A stretch of DNA of 60,000 bases, taken from positions 712,050 through 772,049 of the forward strand of contig RPFO01000127.1 of assembly GCA_009746045.1 (NCBI GenBank), read 5' to 3'. Source of the DNA: Mesostigma viride. Its lineage: Eukaryota; Streptophyta; Mesostigmatophyceae; Mesostigmatales; Mesostigmataceae. A program made the position numbers and the translations under genes. Under the pieces are notes generated by a model. It ran no database searches. It had not been told where the DNA came from and was given only the letters and a program-made list of their open reading frames with translations. Numbering within the stretch: position 1 is the stretch's first letter; each line of letters starts with the position of its first letter. Shown in pieces: positions 11,123 through 22,848 of the stretch.

Positions 11123-12103
11123 CCATCCATCCATCCATCCATCCATCCATCCATCCATCCATCCATCCATCCATCCATCCATCCATCCATCCATCCATCC
11201 ATCCATCCATCCATCCATCCATCCATCCATCCATCCATCCATCCATCCATCCATCCATCCATCCATCCATCCATCCATCCATCCATCCATCCATCCATCC
11301 ATCCATCCATCCATCCATCCATCCATCCATCCATCCATCCATCCATCCATCCATCCATCCATCCATCCATCCATCCATCCATCCATCCATCCATCCATCC
11401 ATCCATCCATCCATCCATCCATGCATCCATCCATCCATCCATCCATCCATCCATCCATCCATCCATCCATCCATCCATCCATCCATCCATCCATCCATCC
11501 ATCCATCCATCCATCCATCCATCCATCCATCCATCCATCCATCCATCCATCCATCCATCCATCCATCCATCCATCCATCCATCCATCCATCCATCCATCC
11601 ATCCATCCATCCATCCATCCATCCATCCATCCATCCATCCATCCATCCATCCATCCATCCATCCATCCATCCATCCATCCATCCATCCATCCATCCATCC
11701 ATCCATCCATCCATCCATCCATCCATCCATCCATCCATCCATCCATCCATCCATCCATCCATCCATCCATCCATCCATCCATCCATCCATCCATCCATCC
11801 ATCCATCCATCCATCCATCCATCCATCCATCCATCCATCCATCCATCCATCCATCCATCCATCCATCCATCCATCCATCCATCCATCCATCCATCCATCC
11901 ATCCATCCATCCATCCATCCATCCATCCATCCATCCATCCATCCATCCATCCATCCATCCATCCATCCATCCATCCATCCATCCATCCATCCATCCATCC
12001 ATCCATCCATCCATCCATCCATCCATCCATCCATCCATCCATCCATCCATCCATCCATCCATCCATCCATCCATCCATCCATCCATCCATCCATCCATCC
12101 ATC
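11123..12103. repeat. (ATCC)n microsatellite, 981 bp
   Basis: About 245 copies of a 4-base unit with one substitution, ATGC at 11421-11424. Because 12 bases encode a 4-residue cycle with no stop in any frame, both strands carry long spurious open frames (SIHP and GWMD repeats). The downstream flank CATCGGGG also follows the short CCATCC runs in C-family tails at 31080 and, inverted, 49485. Confidence 0.95.
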
Positions 12104-12480
12104 GGGGTATAGTCCTAGTACAGCCATGCTACGCCCTGGCTATGATGAGATTACTTGCCCACGCTCCTAGTGTTATGCCATGCTCACATGAGTCTTATTG
12201 CACCCACAGATTGCCGGATCGTTAGCGTGTCCGTTTAGCTAGCGTTCCCGAATGCAGCTGTGGCATGCCTTAGGCATGAAGGAGAGTGGGGGTCTCTGCC
12301 CTTTCTCCTGTTGTGCACACACAGGCATTAAAAGCACTTCGGTGCTCCGTGACTCCCCAACGGGAGCACGTGTTTAAATAATTAATTAATGAATGAATCG
12401 GGGTTAACTAATGCTCCTTGACTCCCTAATGGGGGCATGAGTTTAATAAATGAATTAAGTAGTTAGTTAATAAATCAGGT
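12104..12480 (+). repeat. ORF1-B type 3' tail
   Basis: Matches the reverse complement of 24240-24515: 'gtacagccatgctacgccct', a pyrimidine-rich 'ctctgccctttctcctgt' block, 'aaaagcacttcggtgctccg', the hairpin CTCCCCAACGGGAG near 12355, then TTAA/TGAA repeats. A second decayed hairpin copy (CTCCCTAATGGGGGC) follows near 12422. Confidence 0.65.
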
Positions 12481-13038
12481 TGATTCAGATGAGGTCCCTG
12501 CTGGTTCCTTGTGGACTGGCCAGCCAGGGAGATATCTTCTTACATGGTCAGGCCCTTGCCGACCATGTAACAACCTGTTAGGCGACGCAGTGGCCAACAT
12601 TGGACATACCGCCATATGTTTGTCTCCGCGATATGATTTTAGCTGACATGCAGAGCACAGACACTGTTGGCGTCATCCGCTCAACCCCTCTTATTCATAC
12701 ATGGGACCTCGGATATGTAGGATTAGTAGCGTTGCCCAGGCGGACATTGTCAAAGACTACGACCCCCCAGTTGTGGGTCCTAGGAAATTAAAAAGCATGA
12801 TTGTCTCCTTGTTGATAGGCATTAATTCATCCTTGATGATAGGCATTGCTTGCGTGCAAGATTAGCTCGAGGCCCATATTTTAGACTACTAGCTGAGCTG
12901 TGGACATACATGTAGTTATTGACGTCTTGACGGATATTGACGTCTTGGGGGACTTCCACTATATCTTCTTTGGGGAATTCAGAGATCCCGGTCCCCCAAC
13001 ATGGACATGAGACTAATTAAAATCAATTAATCAATGTC
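12481..13038. other. Unassigned spacer
   Basis: No gene or repeat identified. It lies between a B-type tail and the full-length ORF1-A element. The phrase 'attgacgtcttg' occurs twice near 12920. Confidence 0.35.
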
Positions 13039-13048
13039 ATGAATAGAG

Positions 13049-14999
13049 CCACGAGCCACGAGCCACGAGCCACGAGCCACGAGGTAGCCATGGCCGAATT
13101 TAGCCGTGAATATCACAATCGACGCGTCTTTTTATGACGCACATGCTGATATAATTTTCCGAAGCTATTACGCAATATACGATGAGCAAACGCCTCTCGA
13201 CGCAACGCAGCCTGGCGGCTGCGCTTAGCAATGAAAATACGTCTGCAGCCCCGGCTGCAGCTTCGCCAACCGGTCCAGAAGGCAGCGGCGCCACTAGCCA
13301 AGCTCTAGTGGTCGCCCAGCCCCCGCTGGCCGCCTCGCCAGCAGCGTCGCCTGAACCCAAGCGCAGTCGCCCTGCCGAGCCGACCTGGGAGGAGTACGAC
13401 TTTGACGCCAGCCAGCCCGGCTTTTTTGACAAGCTCAACCCCGACAAGATCCTGGGCTACGTGTTTTTCGGATCGTATGCCTCGCTTCTCGAGATGTGCA
13501 AGCAACTCTTCCATCAGGGCCGCCTCACCGATGCTTTCCAGAGACGCACCCACAACTTCGACGAAATCCTCACCTTCAGATTCGCGTCCTTTTCTCCCTC
13601 CTCGGCCGCTCCCTCGAGGAGCTTTGGCCCCCAAAGCCCCTCACCACCACCTTAACCGAATCCTCCATCCGCTCACTCCTCAAGGAGGCCCTCGAGCAGC
13701 ACGTGGCCCCCATCGCAGCAGATGTGGCGGTCATGGGCAGCACGTTGGCTGCCGAGCTCCCCCTCCTCTCCACCGCCACCTCCACCATCTCCACCGCCAC
13801 CTCCACCCTCCTCGCCTCCTCCACCGCCACCACCTCCACCTCCGCCGCCATCACCGCCCAGCTCCGTGACATCGACCAGCGTCTTAAGGACAACGCCATT
13901 GCTATCGAGGTTCTGCAGAATACCGCAGGCCTCACCGCCCAGGCGGTGAAGGACATTGCCGCCAAGCCAGCCTCGGCTGGCCTGGCCGGCGATGCTCCTC
14001 CCATCACCACCTGGGCGGACATGCTTAAGCAACATACCACCTCCACCACCTCCGCCGTCGCAGCCCAGCTTCAACGGCAGACGCTTGACCTCCGCGAGGA
14101 GGCCGAGCTCGCCAAGCGCAGCCTCAACGTCATTGTCAAGAACTTCAAGATGGAGGAAGGTGAGAATTCCGAGAAGCTTTTGCGTGCGTTTGAGAGAGAA
14201 ATCCTTGGTCGCATGGGCCTTAACGGTGAGATAGAGCTGGCTGCCCACCGCCTTCCCCGCGCGCGGGGTAAGGCAGGGCCGCCCCCGCTCCTCCTCACCT
14301 TTAAGACCCCGGCGGACAAGATTTCTTTTCTCAGACGCCGCAAGCGGCTCGAGAAAAGTCTCTTCACCCTTGATGACGACTTGACCCTGGCGCAGCAACA
14401 ACGGCGACGGGAGCTATGGCCGACCTACCTCCAACTCCGGCAGACCAAGGTGGGGCAGCCGGTGTACTGGAAGGGGGCGGCCATCTACGTCGGCCACAAG
14501 CCCTGGCAGGCGACCCCCCCCCCCCGCGGCCCCAGCGACTCCAGACGCCCCAGCTTAGGGGAATACAGCAGTAGTAGTGCAGAATAGATAGACCGTGGCC
14601 ATGTACATGTACGCCTCCTAGAGGCACTATCCTAGCTAAGCCCCGCGCTTTATTTAATCATGTACATGTGTGCCTATGATGTGCCACACTCCAGACGATG
14701 CCTAGCCTTATTTAGTAATGTTGTGCCCATGCAGGGAGTCACTCTCTGCTGAGAAGCCATGCCATAGCTCTTGTATAGCCATGATGATCTTCCCCCTCAC
14801 AGGCATGCTCCCCCCTTACCCGGGCATAGCGTGATAGACCATGAGGGTGCGGGTGCCCTGGTGCACCTAGAGCAAGTGTTGTTTACATTCCCACCCTTGC
14901 AGGAAGTAGCTTAGAATGTATTATAGGCTCATATGCCCCTTCTCAGGGCTATGTGCTACATATACTCCCAACGGAGTTATGTTCCTAATTAATTAATTA
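13049..14999 (+). mobile_element. Full-length ORF1-only non-LTR retroelement (family A), copy 1
   Basis: Flanked by ATGAATAGAG at 13039-13048 and 15000-15009, a 10-bp target duplication. It starts with tandem CCACGAG units, has a ~130-bp leader, one ORF1-type gene, a ~400-bp untranslated tail, the hairpin CTCCCAACGGAG at 14965-14976 and a (TTAA)n end. It contains no endonuclease or reverse transcriptase, and its twin at 31316-33293 has the same limits. The structure resembles ORF1-only LINE derivatives such as mammalian HAL1 elements, and it needs reverse transcriptase from elsewhere. Confidence 0.8.
13182..14587 (+). CDS. ORF1p-like protein of non-LTR retroelement, frameshifted
   Basis: Likely a nucleic-acid-binding ORF1 protein of L1 type. 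The N-terminus (MSKRLSTQRSLAAAL) is Ala/Pro-rich, followed by YDFDASQPGFFDKL. A small deletion near 13560-13590 shifts the frame. The second frame gives SLLGRSLEELWPPKPL, a Ser/Thr-Ala stretch predicted to be helical, and LDLREEAELAKRSLNVIVKN. The conserved C-terminal part resembles L1 ORF1: GENSEKLLRAFEREIL, AAHRLPRA, PPLLLTFKTPADKISFLRRR, DDDLTLAQQQRRRELW and a final HKPWQ. The assignment rests on block order, not on a search. The copy at 31475 is undamaged at the 5' frameshift. Confidence 0.7.
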
Positions 15000-15539
15000 A
15001 TGAATAGAGCGCGTTCATGACGTTCAGTCATGAACAGAGCCCTAACCTTAAACACATAAGAAAACAATTATGGCGGGCCATGTGACCAATGTAAGAAGCT
15101 TAGCCCCCAAACATATTGTTGTCTCACGTAATGAATCACTTGCTGATCAACAAATCGATGGTTATCTCATAGGCACAATGTACCTCTGACCATCATTGCT
15201 GGCCCATGCATGCATGCACCAATGGCAGCCTACATGACACATACATCGCTTATTTGCCATGTAAAAAATGCGACAAAGTGTCCATATAGGTACTCATAGA
15301 TTAGCACAAATTCCTTAGCACGATGTGGACAACTTTACTTAACGGTGAAAGCCTGTCTCGCCCTTATTGCCTTGAGGGTTCCCGGCGATAGGTCCTGTCT
15401 GTTGGTCGACATTTTTCTTTTGCAGCTGGCCATCGTCGGTAGGTATGAATGATCTCGATGCTAGCAATTACGATGATGATACCCGAGGTAGTCTATACCT
15501 AGGATCGAGAGCTTCTTCTTGTATGGCAATGCCGGCAGT

Positions 15540-16245
15540 TAACTATTACTCCGAATAAAGAGTTAAGAGGTTGGCCCTCGGCAGTCGGCATGGCGATCAC
15601 GGAGCGATGACGGGGCGATGACGGGGCGATGACGGGGCGTTGACGCGCGTGATGAATAGGATCTGTTTGACAGGCGGCGGCTATTGGTAATATAGATTGT
15701 TGATTAAGAGAAGAGTTTAGATGTTGGCCCGTGGGCGATGACGGTGACGGCGTCACCGTCATCGCCCTCGACGGGCGTCATGAATACGACCTTTTTGATA
15801 TGCGGCGGCTATTGGTAATATAGGTCGTTGACTACTACTCCGAATACAAATGTAAAGAGTTAAGAGGTTGGCCCTCGGCTGGCTCGGCATGGCGATCACG
15901 GGGCGATGACGGGGCGATGACGGGGCGTTGACGCGCGTGATGAATAGGATCTGTTTGATAGGCGGCGGCTATTGGTAATATAGATTGTTGATTAAGAGAA
16001 GAGTTTAGATGTTGGCCCGTCGAGGGCGATGACGGTGACGACCGTCACCGTCATCGCCCTCGACGGGCGTGATGATAAGCCCATGTTTGATATGCGGCAG
16101 CTATTGGTAGTATAGGTCGTTGACTATCACTCCGAATAAAGAGTTAACAGGTTAAGGCCCTCGGCCGGGCGATGACGGGGCGATGACGGGGCGTTGACGC
16201 TCGTGATGAATAGGACCTGTTTGATAGGCGGCGGCTATTGCTAAT
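15540..16245. repeat. ~290-bp satellite with internal palindromes
   Basis: The phrase 'actccgaata' starts units at about 15546, 15836 and 16129. Each holds repeats of 'gatgacggggc', the block 'ggcggcggctattggtaata' and, in two units, a long palindrome built from GGGCGATGACGGTGACG and its complement. It lies inside the CACTA-like element. Confidence 0.8.
16016..16067. repeat. Perfect 25-bp-stem palindrome
   Basis: Arms 16016-16040 and 16043-16067 are exact reverse complements with only AC between them. A shorter relative with a 17-bp stem and a one-base spacer sits at 15733-15767. As DNA it could extrude a cruciform, and as RNA it would be a very stable hairpin. Confidence 0.9.
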
Positions 16246-16261
16246 ATATAGGTCGGATATT

Positions 16262-16700
16262 TGTGTACCACCCCCCTCCTTCCCGCGGCAGGTACGCAGC
16301 GACCCGCTGTTGTCCTGGCTGCAATTGTGTATCACTTGTACGGTATTTGTGTATCACTTGTAGGTATTTGTGTATCACTTGTCCTCCTTCCCACGGCAGG
16401 TACGCAGCGACCCGCTGTTGTCCTGGCTGCAATTGTGTATCACTTGTACGGTATTTGTGTATCACTTGTAGCGTATTTGTGTATCACTTGTCCTCCTTCC
16501 CACGGCAGGTACGCAGCGACCCGCTGTTGTCCTGCCTGCAATTGTGTATCACTTGTACGGTATTTGTGTATCACTTGTAGCGTATTTGTGTATCACTTGT
16601 CCTCCTTCCCACGGCAGGTACGCAGCGACCCGCTGTTATACTGGCGGTATTTGTGTATCACTTGTAGCGTATTTGTGTATCACTTGTACGGTATTTGTGT
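16262..16700. repeat. ~109-bp tandem repeat, four copies
   Basis: The block 'ggcaggtacgcagcgacccg' recurs at about 16287, 16395, 16504 and 16613 (spacings 108-109). Between these blocks is a sub-repeat 'gtatttgtgtatcacttgta' in two to three copies. High identity between units suggests recent amplification. Confidence 0.9.
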
Positions 16701-17708
16701 ACCACCACCCTCCATGGCCCATGCAGCCCGGCCCGGCATCGTGCCGTCGCCGACCCGACAACGTTTTCTCGAACAACACGAATTTGAATTTTAGGGACTG
16801 GAGCGGCTGGCACGCTAGCGGCACGACCAACGGAACAAGAGAACCGAGAAACTGTGGCCGCCAGGAGGATAAAGGTTTCAAGGCGCATGCGTTTGAGGCT
16901 AGCCAGAACCGAATGCGAGGTTTTACTTTATCAAACCGATGTATATCAATGTGGCCAGAATTCTTTTCCAGTTGCGGGGTCGTGTGTCGCCAATTTGTTG
17001 TTGGGCCGGGCACTTTAATCGTGATTGCAAGAAGTCAGTTCACGACGCCGTTAGCGTGGCATTTATGTACAGCAATTCATCGTTCGGCTTCTTTATCCTA
17101 TCGGCAACTCCTCACGACGTGTGAGCGTGAGTCGGTTGTCGTGTGAATGGACACTTTCTGGGAAAGTAAGTCACTAGAGGGCCAATTTCACCGATCGCAA
17201 AACATTTACCCAGTTTGGGCAGATAGACCTGGCTAAATACGAGGGCGAGCGGAAGTAATTGTTGATGCATAGCCATCTGCTTCCTGCGCTTTGTAATTGT
17301 AATGAGTTGTTCGCAAATTGGCGTCTCTACCGGTTACTCCTCTGTGCACAGCTGGCGACCAAGAAGACTTCATTGGCAGCCGGACTGCGGATGCGCGTCG
17401 TTGGAATATTAGCAACGTTAACATGTTTGCTGCGTTTTTTGTGAAGCTTGTCTAGCCGACTGCATTTGGGAGACTTGGCAAGGTTGCCTCCAATCGTTGA
17501 AGTCACAACCTGGGTGTCAATTCACGTTTACTAGCCACGGTCATAGTAACATTCTAATGGCATTTGTCCCAGTTTCAACATGGTTTTCACTCTGATCTGA
17601 TGGAGTGAAGGGCCTAGCTCCGTGGTTTTGTGTCATTGTAGCAGTTTAGTCGCCTGCTAACGTAGTGAATCTTCCATCCCACCTCTCCCACCCCCACCCG
17701 CACTTCTC

Positions 17709-17835
<127 letters not shown>

Positions 17836-17889
17836 TCCCACCCCCGCTCTCTTGTCCCTCCCCACCCCTCCTCTCTCTTTCCCTTTTCC

Positions 17890-19814
17890 TTGGCTGTTGA
17901 GAAGGACTGGGGTGAAAACTCCAGACCGTTGGTGGCTGCCTTCAAGCAGGAAGTTTCAAGGATCAACAAGTTTTTGTGAGCTGTCTGATATGGTCACTGC
18001 TGCGACAAAGGTGAGTTATCTTGTTTTTCATGCAATTTTTTTGCTGTAGCTAGGTAAGCCGGCCATTTTGTACTCCCCTTTCTTTTGCTCTCACGATTTA
18101 TTCTTGTTGTGGTTTATATGGTCCCGTTAAGTGGCATGCATTATCATTATCCACATTAGTGTGAGAAACCATCCGCAGTGTTGTAGCTTGCATCTATAAC
18201 AACAGTTTTTGCTGCCGCCGCCACTGCTATTACCAACATTAAGTCATTCTTGCTTTCTAAGCACTCTTTTTCCTCTTAGGCTGTTGGTTGGGATACCAGC
18301 CACCCTTGCACGCATAAATTCAAGCACCGGGTGCATGTGAAAACACAACCAAGGCAAGAATGTCCCCCTCTCGCAATATCCCACCCACGCAACGCACCCA
18401 ATGCAGCAAGAATGGGACCACCTTGTTGCCATGAGCTCTAGCACCGTTGCCACCCCTAGCTTTCTACTGTTCCCGTCCATCCTTATTTACACTGGCTGCT
18501 TTGCTTGCATTTCTGGCTCAGTGCCAGTTTGCACTTGCTAGCTTGCTAAGACAATAATGCAGCTTGCAAACGGCAAGGGCAAGCACCCGGGTAAGAGCAA
18601 AGGCAACCGCACGAGCAAAGGAAAGGGAAACTGGAAGAGCAAGCACAAGGCCAAGGAAAGGACAAAGGCACTTGTGCTTGCCAAAAGGGCAGGCTCAAGG
18701 GAAATGACAAGGGCAAGGGCAGGGGCAGGCACAAGGGAAGCGGATAAGGGCAAGGGCAGGCGCAAGGGAAAGAGATTAGGACAAGTCAAGCACGAGGGAA
18801 CGGACAAGGGCAAGGGCAGGCACAAGGGAAAAGATGAAGACAAGGGCAGGCACTAGGGAAAGGATGAGGGCAACGGCAAACACTGGGGATCAAAGGATAG
18901 GGGCAAGGGCAGATGCTAGGGTAACAGTTAGGGCAAAGGCAGGCACAAGAGAAGAATAAGGGGCCGTGAAGTATAAGTGGAAATGCGGGTGGCGACATGG
19001 GGTTCGATCGGGCCTGCTGATGCAAATGCAGATTTCAACTGCAGTGACAAACACAAGCGTAGACATAGGCAACGACAAATTCCTTGCATGCGTGCCTTGC
19101 TCTTCACCGGCTGGCTCGTTTGCTAGTTGTCTAACAGTTTCTACCGATAAACATCACTTGCCATTGTAAGGTCTGCCTTGCTGCCGTGCTAGTGGGTAGC
19201 TGGGTGATCGTGCTTGTTCCTTGTCAAGGGAGGGATGCATGTGGAGTAGGTGGGTGGGTGTGCTTGTTCCTTGCCAAGGAAGGGATGCACAAAGGTTAGA
19301 TAGGTGCACGTGCTTGTTTCTTGTCAAGGGAGGGACGCACAAAGGGTAGGTGGGGGCACATGGTTGTGCCTCGTCAAGGGCGGGATGCACGAAGGGTAGG
19401 TGGGGGCATGTGGTTGGTCCTTGTCTTTTCACCGCCCAAGCGATGGCGATGTAGCATGCATTATACATTTATTCGTGCATTAAAAATCACTTTCCTTACA
19501 AGCGGCCTTAGCCGACTCCATCTGCCGTTGCCATTTCTCCGTATTGCATTGTCCGGACACGGTTTTTGTGTCGCAGGTCTTCCCCCGTAAAGGCACAAGC
19601 TGCCTGCGCGCGGAATTATGTGCAGACACCTCGGTTTCCAACACGACGGCTTCCCGCACATATCGAGCTCTGGATGTACAACATCTTCCCCCGGCGCACT
19701 TGCTCCCGGATGGAGCTTCTGTGCGGTGCCGACATCCCCGGAGCTGTCCTAAGCACCGCATGGAAACAGTATTTCAAGCCACGAAGAGAAGCCACGAATT
19801 TGATATTGACTTGA
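17890..19814 (+). CDS. Possible multi-exon gene near the right end of the CACTA-like element
   Basis: Unrecognised and uncertain. After the (CT)n tract, a frame reads AVEKDWGENSRPLVAAFKQE then VSRINKF and meets GTGAGC, a good donor, at about 17976. A possible exon follows TTCCTCTTAG near 18281 (AVGWDTSHPCTHKF). A final open stretch ending at 19814 reads LPAHIELWMYNIFPRRTC, then SRMELLCGADIPGAVLSTAW and KQYFKPRREA. It follows TTGTGTCGCAG, an acceptor-like site near 19566, and an AATAATGAAA stretch lies downstream. The exons may not belong to one gene. I see no transposase motif. Confidence 0.25.
18560..18960 (+). repeat. Purine-rich degenerate repeat (GGCAAGGGCAGG type)
   Basis: A run of loosely repeated GGCAAGGGCAGGCACAAGGG units. 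Read on the plus strand it gives a Lys/Gly/Arg-rich frame (18557-18856) that is more likely a repeat by-product than a gene. Confidence 0.7.
19206..19425. repeat. 50-bp tandem repeat, about 4.5 copies
   Basis: CAAGGGAGGGATGCA-type blocks recur at 19225, 19275, 19325 and 19375, an exact 50-base spacing. Each is followed by an AGGTGGGNG-rich half. Confidence 0.9.
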
Positions 19815-20141
19815 TATTGTCGTCAGAAGACTTGATATGCTATTTTCTGTGAAGGCGTTGGATTTTTGTGCATGACATGTAATCCTGCATTTAATAATGA
19901 AATTTTTTATGAAATAGGAACTCGTCTTGCATGAGCCTTGCTGCAAATGCCATTCATTTTTTTCCCCCGGGTAAATGGGTGTTAGGGGTTAGGTTGACCG
20001 AAATGATAAGTGAAATCAAAGTGAAATTCTGATAAGTGACATGCGTACTGCAATTCAGAACGACATAGCGACATGATTGTAGTACCGGTAGTGTACGCGA
20101 GAAGCATACGACGTCGTAACCTACGGGACCGAGTACCGGGA

Positions 20142-20287
20142 TCGTAAATTACCAACTCGTAAATTACTACCTCGCAAATTACTACCTCGTAAATTACTAC
20201 CTCGTACATTACTACCTCGTACATTACTACCTCGTACATTACTACCTCGTAAATTACTACCTCGTAAATTACTACCTCGTAAATTAC
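20142..20287. repeat. Subterminal tandem repeats of the CACTA-like element
   Basis: About nine to ten copies of the 15-mer TAAATTACTACCTCG, some with TACATT for TAAATT. Related sequence continues to the terminal repeat. In CACTA elements such subterminal repeats bind an element-encoded accessory protein. That role here is inference. Confidence 0.8.
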
Positions 20288-20381
20288 GACGTCGGATCTT
20301 ACCTCGGATCTAACTCGTAGCTTACGAGAAAGATCCGAACTCTTATACAAACGGTAAGAGTAGTCTGTGCCGTAAGTTACC

Positions 20382-20437
20382 ACCTCGTAATTTACGCCTC
20401 GGATCATTTTTACTACCCTCGGACGAAAAGTATAGTG
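20382..20437 (-). repeat. Right terminal inverted repeat
   Basis: Exact reverse complement of 5322-5377, ending AAGTATAGTG. Immediately outside, the interrupted ORF1 resumes. Confidence 0.85.
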
Positions 20438-21085
20438 AATGCAGAACACCGCCGGCATCACCGCCCAGGCGGTGAAGGACATCGCCGCTCGGCCAGCCCC
20501 TGATGGCCATGCCGGCGATGCTCCTCCCGTCCCGACCTGGGCGGACATGCTTAAGCAGCACGCCACCTCCACCACCTCCGCCGTCGCCGCCCAGCTTAAG
20601 CAGCAGACGCTGGACCTCCGCGAGGAGGCCGAGCTCGCCAAGCGCAGCCTTAACATCATAGTCAAGCACTTCGACCCGCTGCAGGACGAGACCCCCGAGA
20701 CCCTTGCCATGGCGTTTGAGAACAAAATCCTAATTGTCCCCATCATATCACTGGTAAGGGCAAGCCGCGGGGGGTGACCCGCCTTCCCCGCTCCGCGGGG
20801 TAAGGCCGGCCCCTCCCCCTTGCTCCTCACCTTTGACACCATGGCGGATAAGATGGAGTTCCTCAAGTGTCGCAAGCGGCTTGGGGGGACTGCCTACACG
20901 CTGGATGACGACTTGACCTTGACGCAGCAACAACGGCGACGGGAGTTATGGCCGACCTACCTCCAGCTTCGGCAGACGGCGGGGCATGCAGAAGCCGGTC
21001 TACTGGAAGGGGGCGGACATCTACGTCGCCCACAAGCCCTGGCAGGCGACCCCTGCCGCCCCAGCCACCCCAGCCACCCCAGCCT
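20438..21085 (+). pseudogene. ORF1 C-terminal half, interrupted
   Basis: Continues the ORF1 protein broken at 5321: NTAGITAQAVKDIAA, then TWADMLKQHATSTTSAVAA, the strongly conserved LDLREEAELAKRSLN, then after a frameshift LLTFDTMADKMEFLK and DDDLTLTQQQRRRELWPTYL. The same order of blocks is seen in the intact copies at 13182 and 31475. It stops before a D-type tail. Confidence 0.75.
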
Positions 21086-22116
21086 AGGGAATATATAGCA
21101 GTAGTGTAGAATAGAAAGCTTAGTGACGTGGCCATGTATGCCTACGTGATGGGCCCACACCCGCCCTTACAATAGCCGTAGCAATTTCGAGTCATGCTTT
21201 GCCCATGCAGGGAGTTACTCCCTGCTGAGAGGCCATGTGTACCGCCTAGCTATAGCCTAGTCTAGGTCATCTAGTCGCTCCACACGTAAGCCAGCCATAA
21301 TTTCAATGCACAAGGATACACATTTCCATCACCATTCATCTTCATCATCAGGACTGCATGAACGACTCGAAAACGCGGAAAAGATAACGGCAGGCTCGAG
21401 CTACCATGGTCCGGATTCTCCCGATTTCTGGCCTGCGCTGGTTGTCTCTTTGATAGCCTAGCCACATACCTTCCACCCCATATATGTCATGCAGGCCTTC
21501 TAGGCCCTCTCCTCAAGCCCCCCCTGGGTGCCTGCACATGCTTGTTTAGGAGGCATGAACCATCATGGAGGTGCAGGTGCACCTAGTGCACCCAGAGCAG
21601 GTGATAGTCGTACATCCTACACCTGCAGGTTGTCGCCCTGATTGTACTGATTACATACCCATAGATGCCCCTTTCTCAGGGCTATGTGTTACATATGCTC
21701 CCCACGGAGCTATGATTTAATTAATTAATTAATTAATGAACCATCATGGAGATGCAGTGCACCTAGTGCACCCAGAGCAGGTGATAGTTGTACATCCTAC
21801 ACCTGGAGGTTGTCGCCTTGATTGTATTACAAACCCACTAATTAATTAATTAAAATCATAGCTCCGTGCAGGGAGCATATGAAACACATAGCCCTGAGAA
21901 AGGGGCATCTATGGGTTTGTAATACAATCAGGGCGACAACCTGCAGGTGTAGGATGTACTAATTGTAACTATCACCTTCTCTGGGTGCACAAGGCCCATA
22001 AGGGCACAGACAGACCCATAGATGCCCCTTTCTCAGGGCTACTATGTGTTACATATGCTCCCCACGGAGCTATGATTTTAATTAATTAATTAATTAATTA
22101 ATTAATTAATTAATTG
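21086..22116. repeat. D-type retroelement tails, including a head-to-head pair
   Basis: 21086-21735 is the untranslated tail of the ORF1 element, with an S-family segment at about 21255-21455 ending TGGTTGTCTCTTTGATA. 21736-21837 is the second half of the host D tail. It is followed by an inverted D tail (from about 21840), so 21770-21835 and 21914-21985 form inverted arms. The stretch closes with GCTCCCCACGGAGC and (TTAA)n near 22062-22115. Confidence 0.65.
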
Positions 22117-22463
22117 TGATGATCTTCCCCACCTATGACGGGCTCCCCTTAGCTGGGAGTTGCCCGAGACTCTGGGTGGTGCAGGTGCCCTAGTGCACTT
22201 AGAGCAAGTGTTGTTTACATTCCCACCCTTGCAGGAAGTAGCCTAGAATGTATTATAGGCCATATGCCCAGGCTTCTCAGGGATATGTGCTACATATTCT
22301 CCCAACGGAGTTATGTTACAATTCAATTCAATTCAATTAATTCAATTCAATTCCAAGTGATTCAATTCAATTCAATTCAATTCAATTCAATTCAATTCAA
22401 TTCAATTCAATTCAATTCAATTCAATTCAATTCAATTCAATTCAATTCAATTCAGTTCAACAC
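22117..22463 (+). repeat. A-type tail with (TTCAA)n end
   Basis: The same untranslated tail as at 14800-14980 and 33060-33266, including CTCCCAACGGAG at 22299-22310. It ends in about 28 copies of the pentamer TTCAA instead of TTAA. This is a truncated retrocopy. It shows that the microsatellite at the end is variable while the hairpin is kept. Confidence 0.8.
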
Positions 22464-22517
22464 AATGGCTGGTTGTGTACCGTGCGTTGGCGGCACGTGA
22501 CTAGGTATGTTGGCACA

Positions 22518-22848
22518 TTTCGAGTCATGCTTTGCCCATGCAGGGAGTTACTCTCTGCTGAGAGGCCATGTGTACCCCAGCTATAGCCTAGCCACATAAC
22601 TTCCACCCCATATGTCATGCAGGCCTTCTAGGCCCTCTCCTCAAGCCCCCCCTGGGTGCCTGTGCTTGTTTAGGAGGCATGAACCACCATGGAGGTGCAG
22701 GTGCACCTAGTGCACCCAGAACAGGTGATAGTTGTACATCCTACACCTGCAGGTTGTCGCCCTGATTGTATTACAAACCCATAGATGCCCCTTTCTCAGG
22801 GCTATGTGTTACATATGCTCCCCACGGAGCTATGATTTTAATTAATTA
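22518..22848 (+). mobile_element. Truncated D-type retro-insertion with 11-bp target duplication
   Basis: Bounded by ATGTTGGCACA at 22507-22517 and 22849-22859. It contains only a D-type tail, the hairpin GCTCCCCACGGAGC near 22818 and a TTAATTAA end. The target is the 3' untranslated region of an ORF1-B copy, whose sequence resumes after the insert (compare 24565-24600). Confidence 0.8.

Noticed and set aside
10991-12170. Open frames of 329-379 codons on both strands (SIHP and GWMD repeats)
   Set aside because: They are the translation of the ATCC microsatellite. A 4-base repeat without a stop is open in all six frames.
13673-14401. Long minus-strand frames over ORF1-A (242 and 157 codons; also at 31885-32697)
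   Set aside because: Antisense shadows of the GC-rich ORF1 gene. The plus-strand blocks are conserved between copies.
16262-16700. CRISPR-like array (regular repeats with spacers)
   Set aside because: The whole 109-bp unit is repeated, with no unique spacers, in a eukaryotic transposon context.
22264-22500. Asn/Ser/Ile/Gln-rich 78-codon frame
   Set aside because: Translation of the (TTCAA)n tail of a retroelement.
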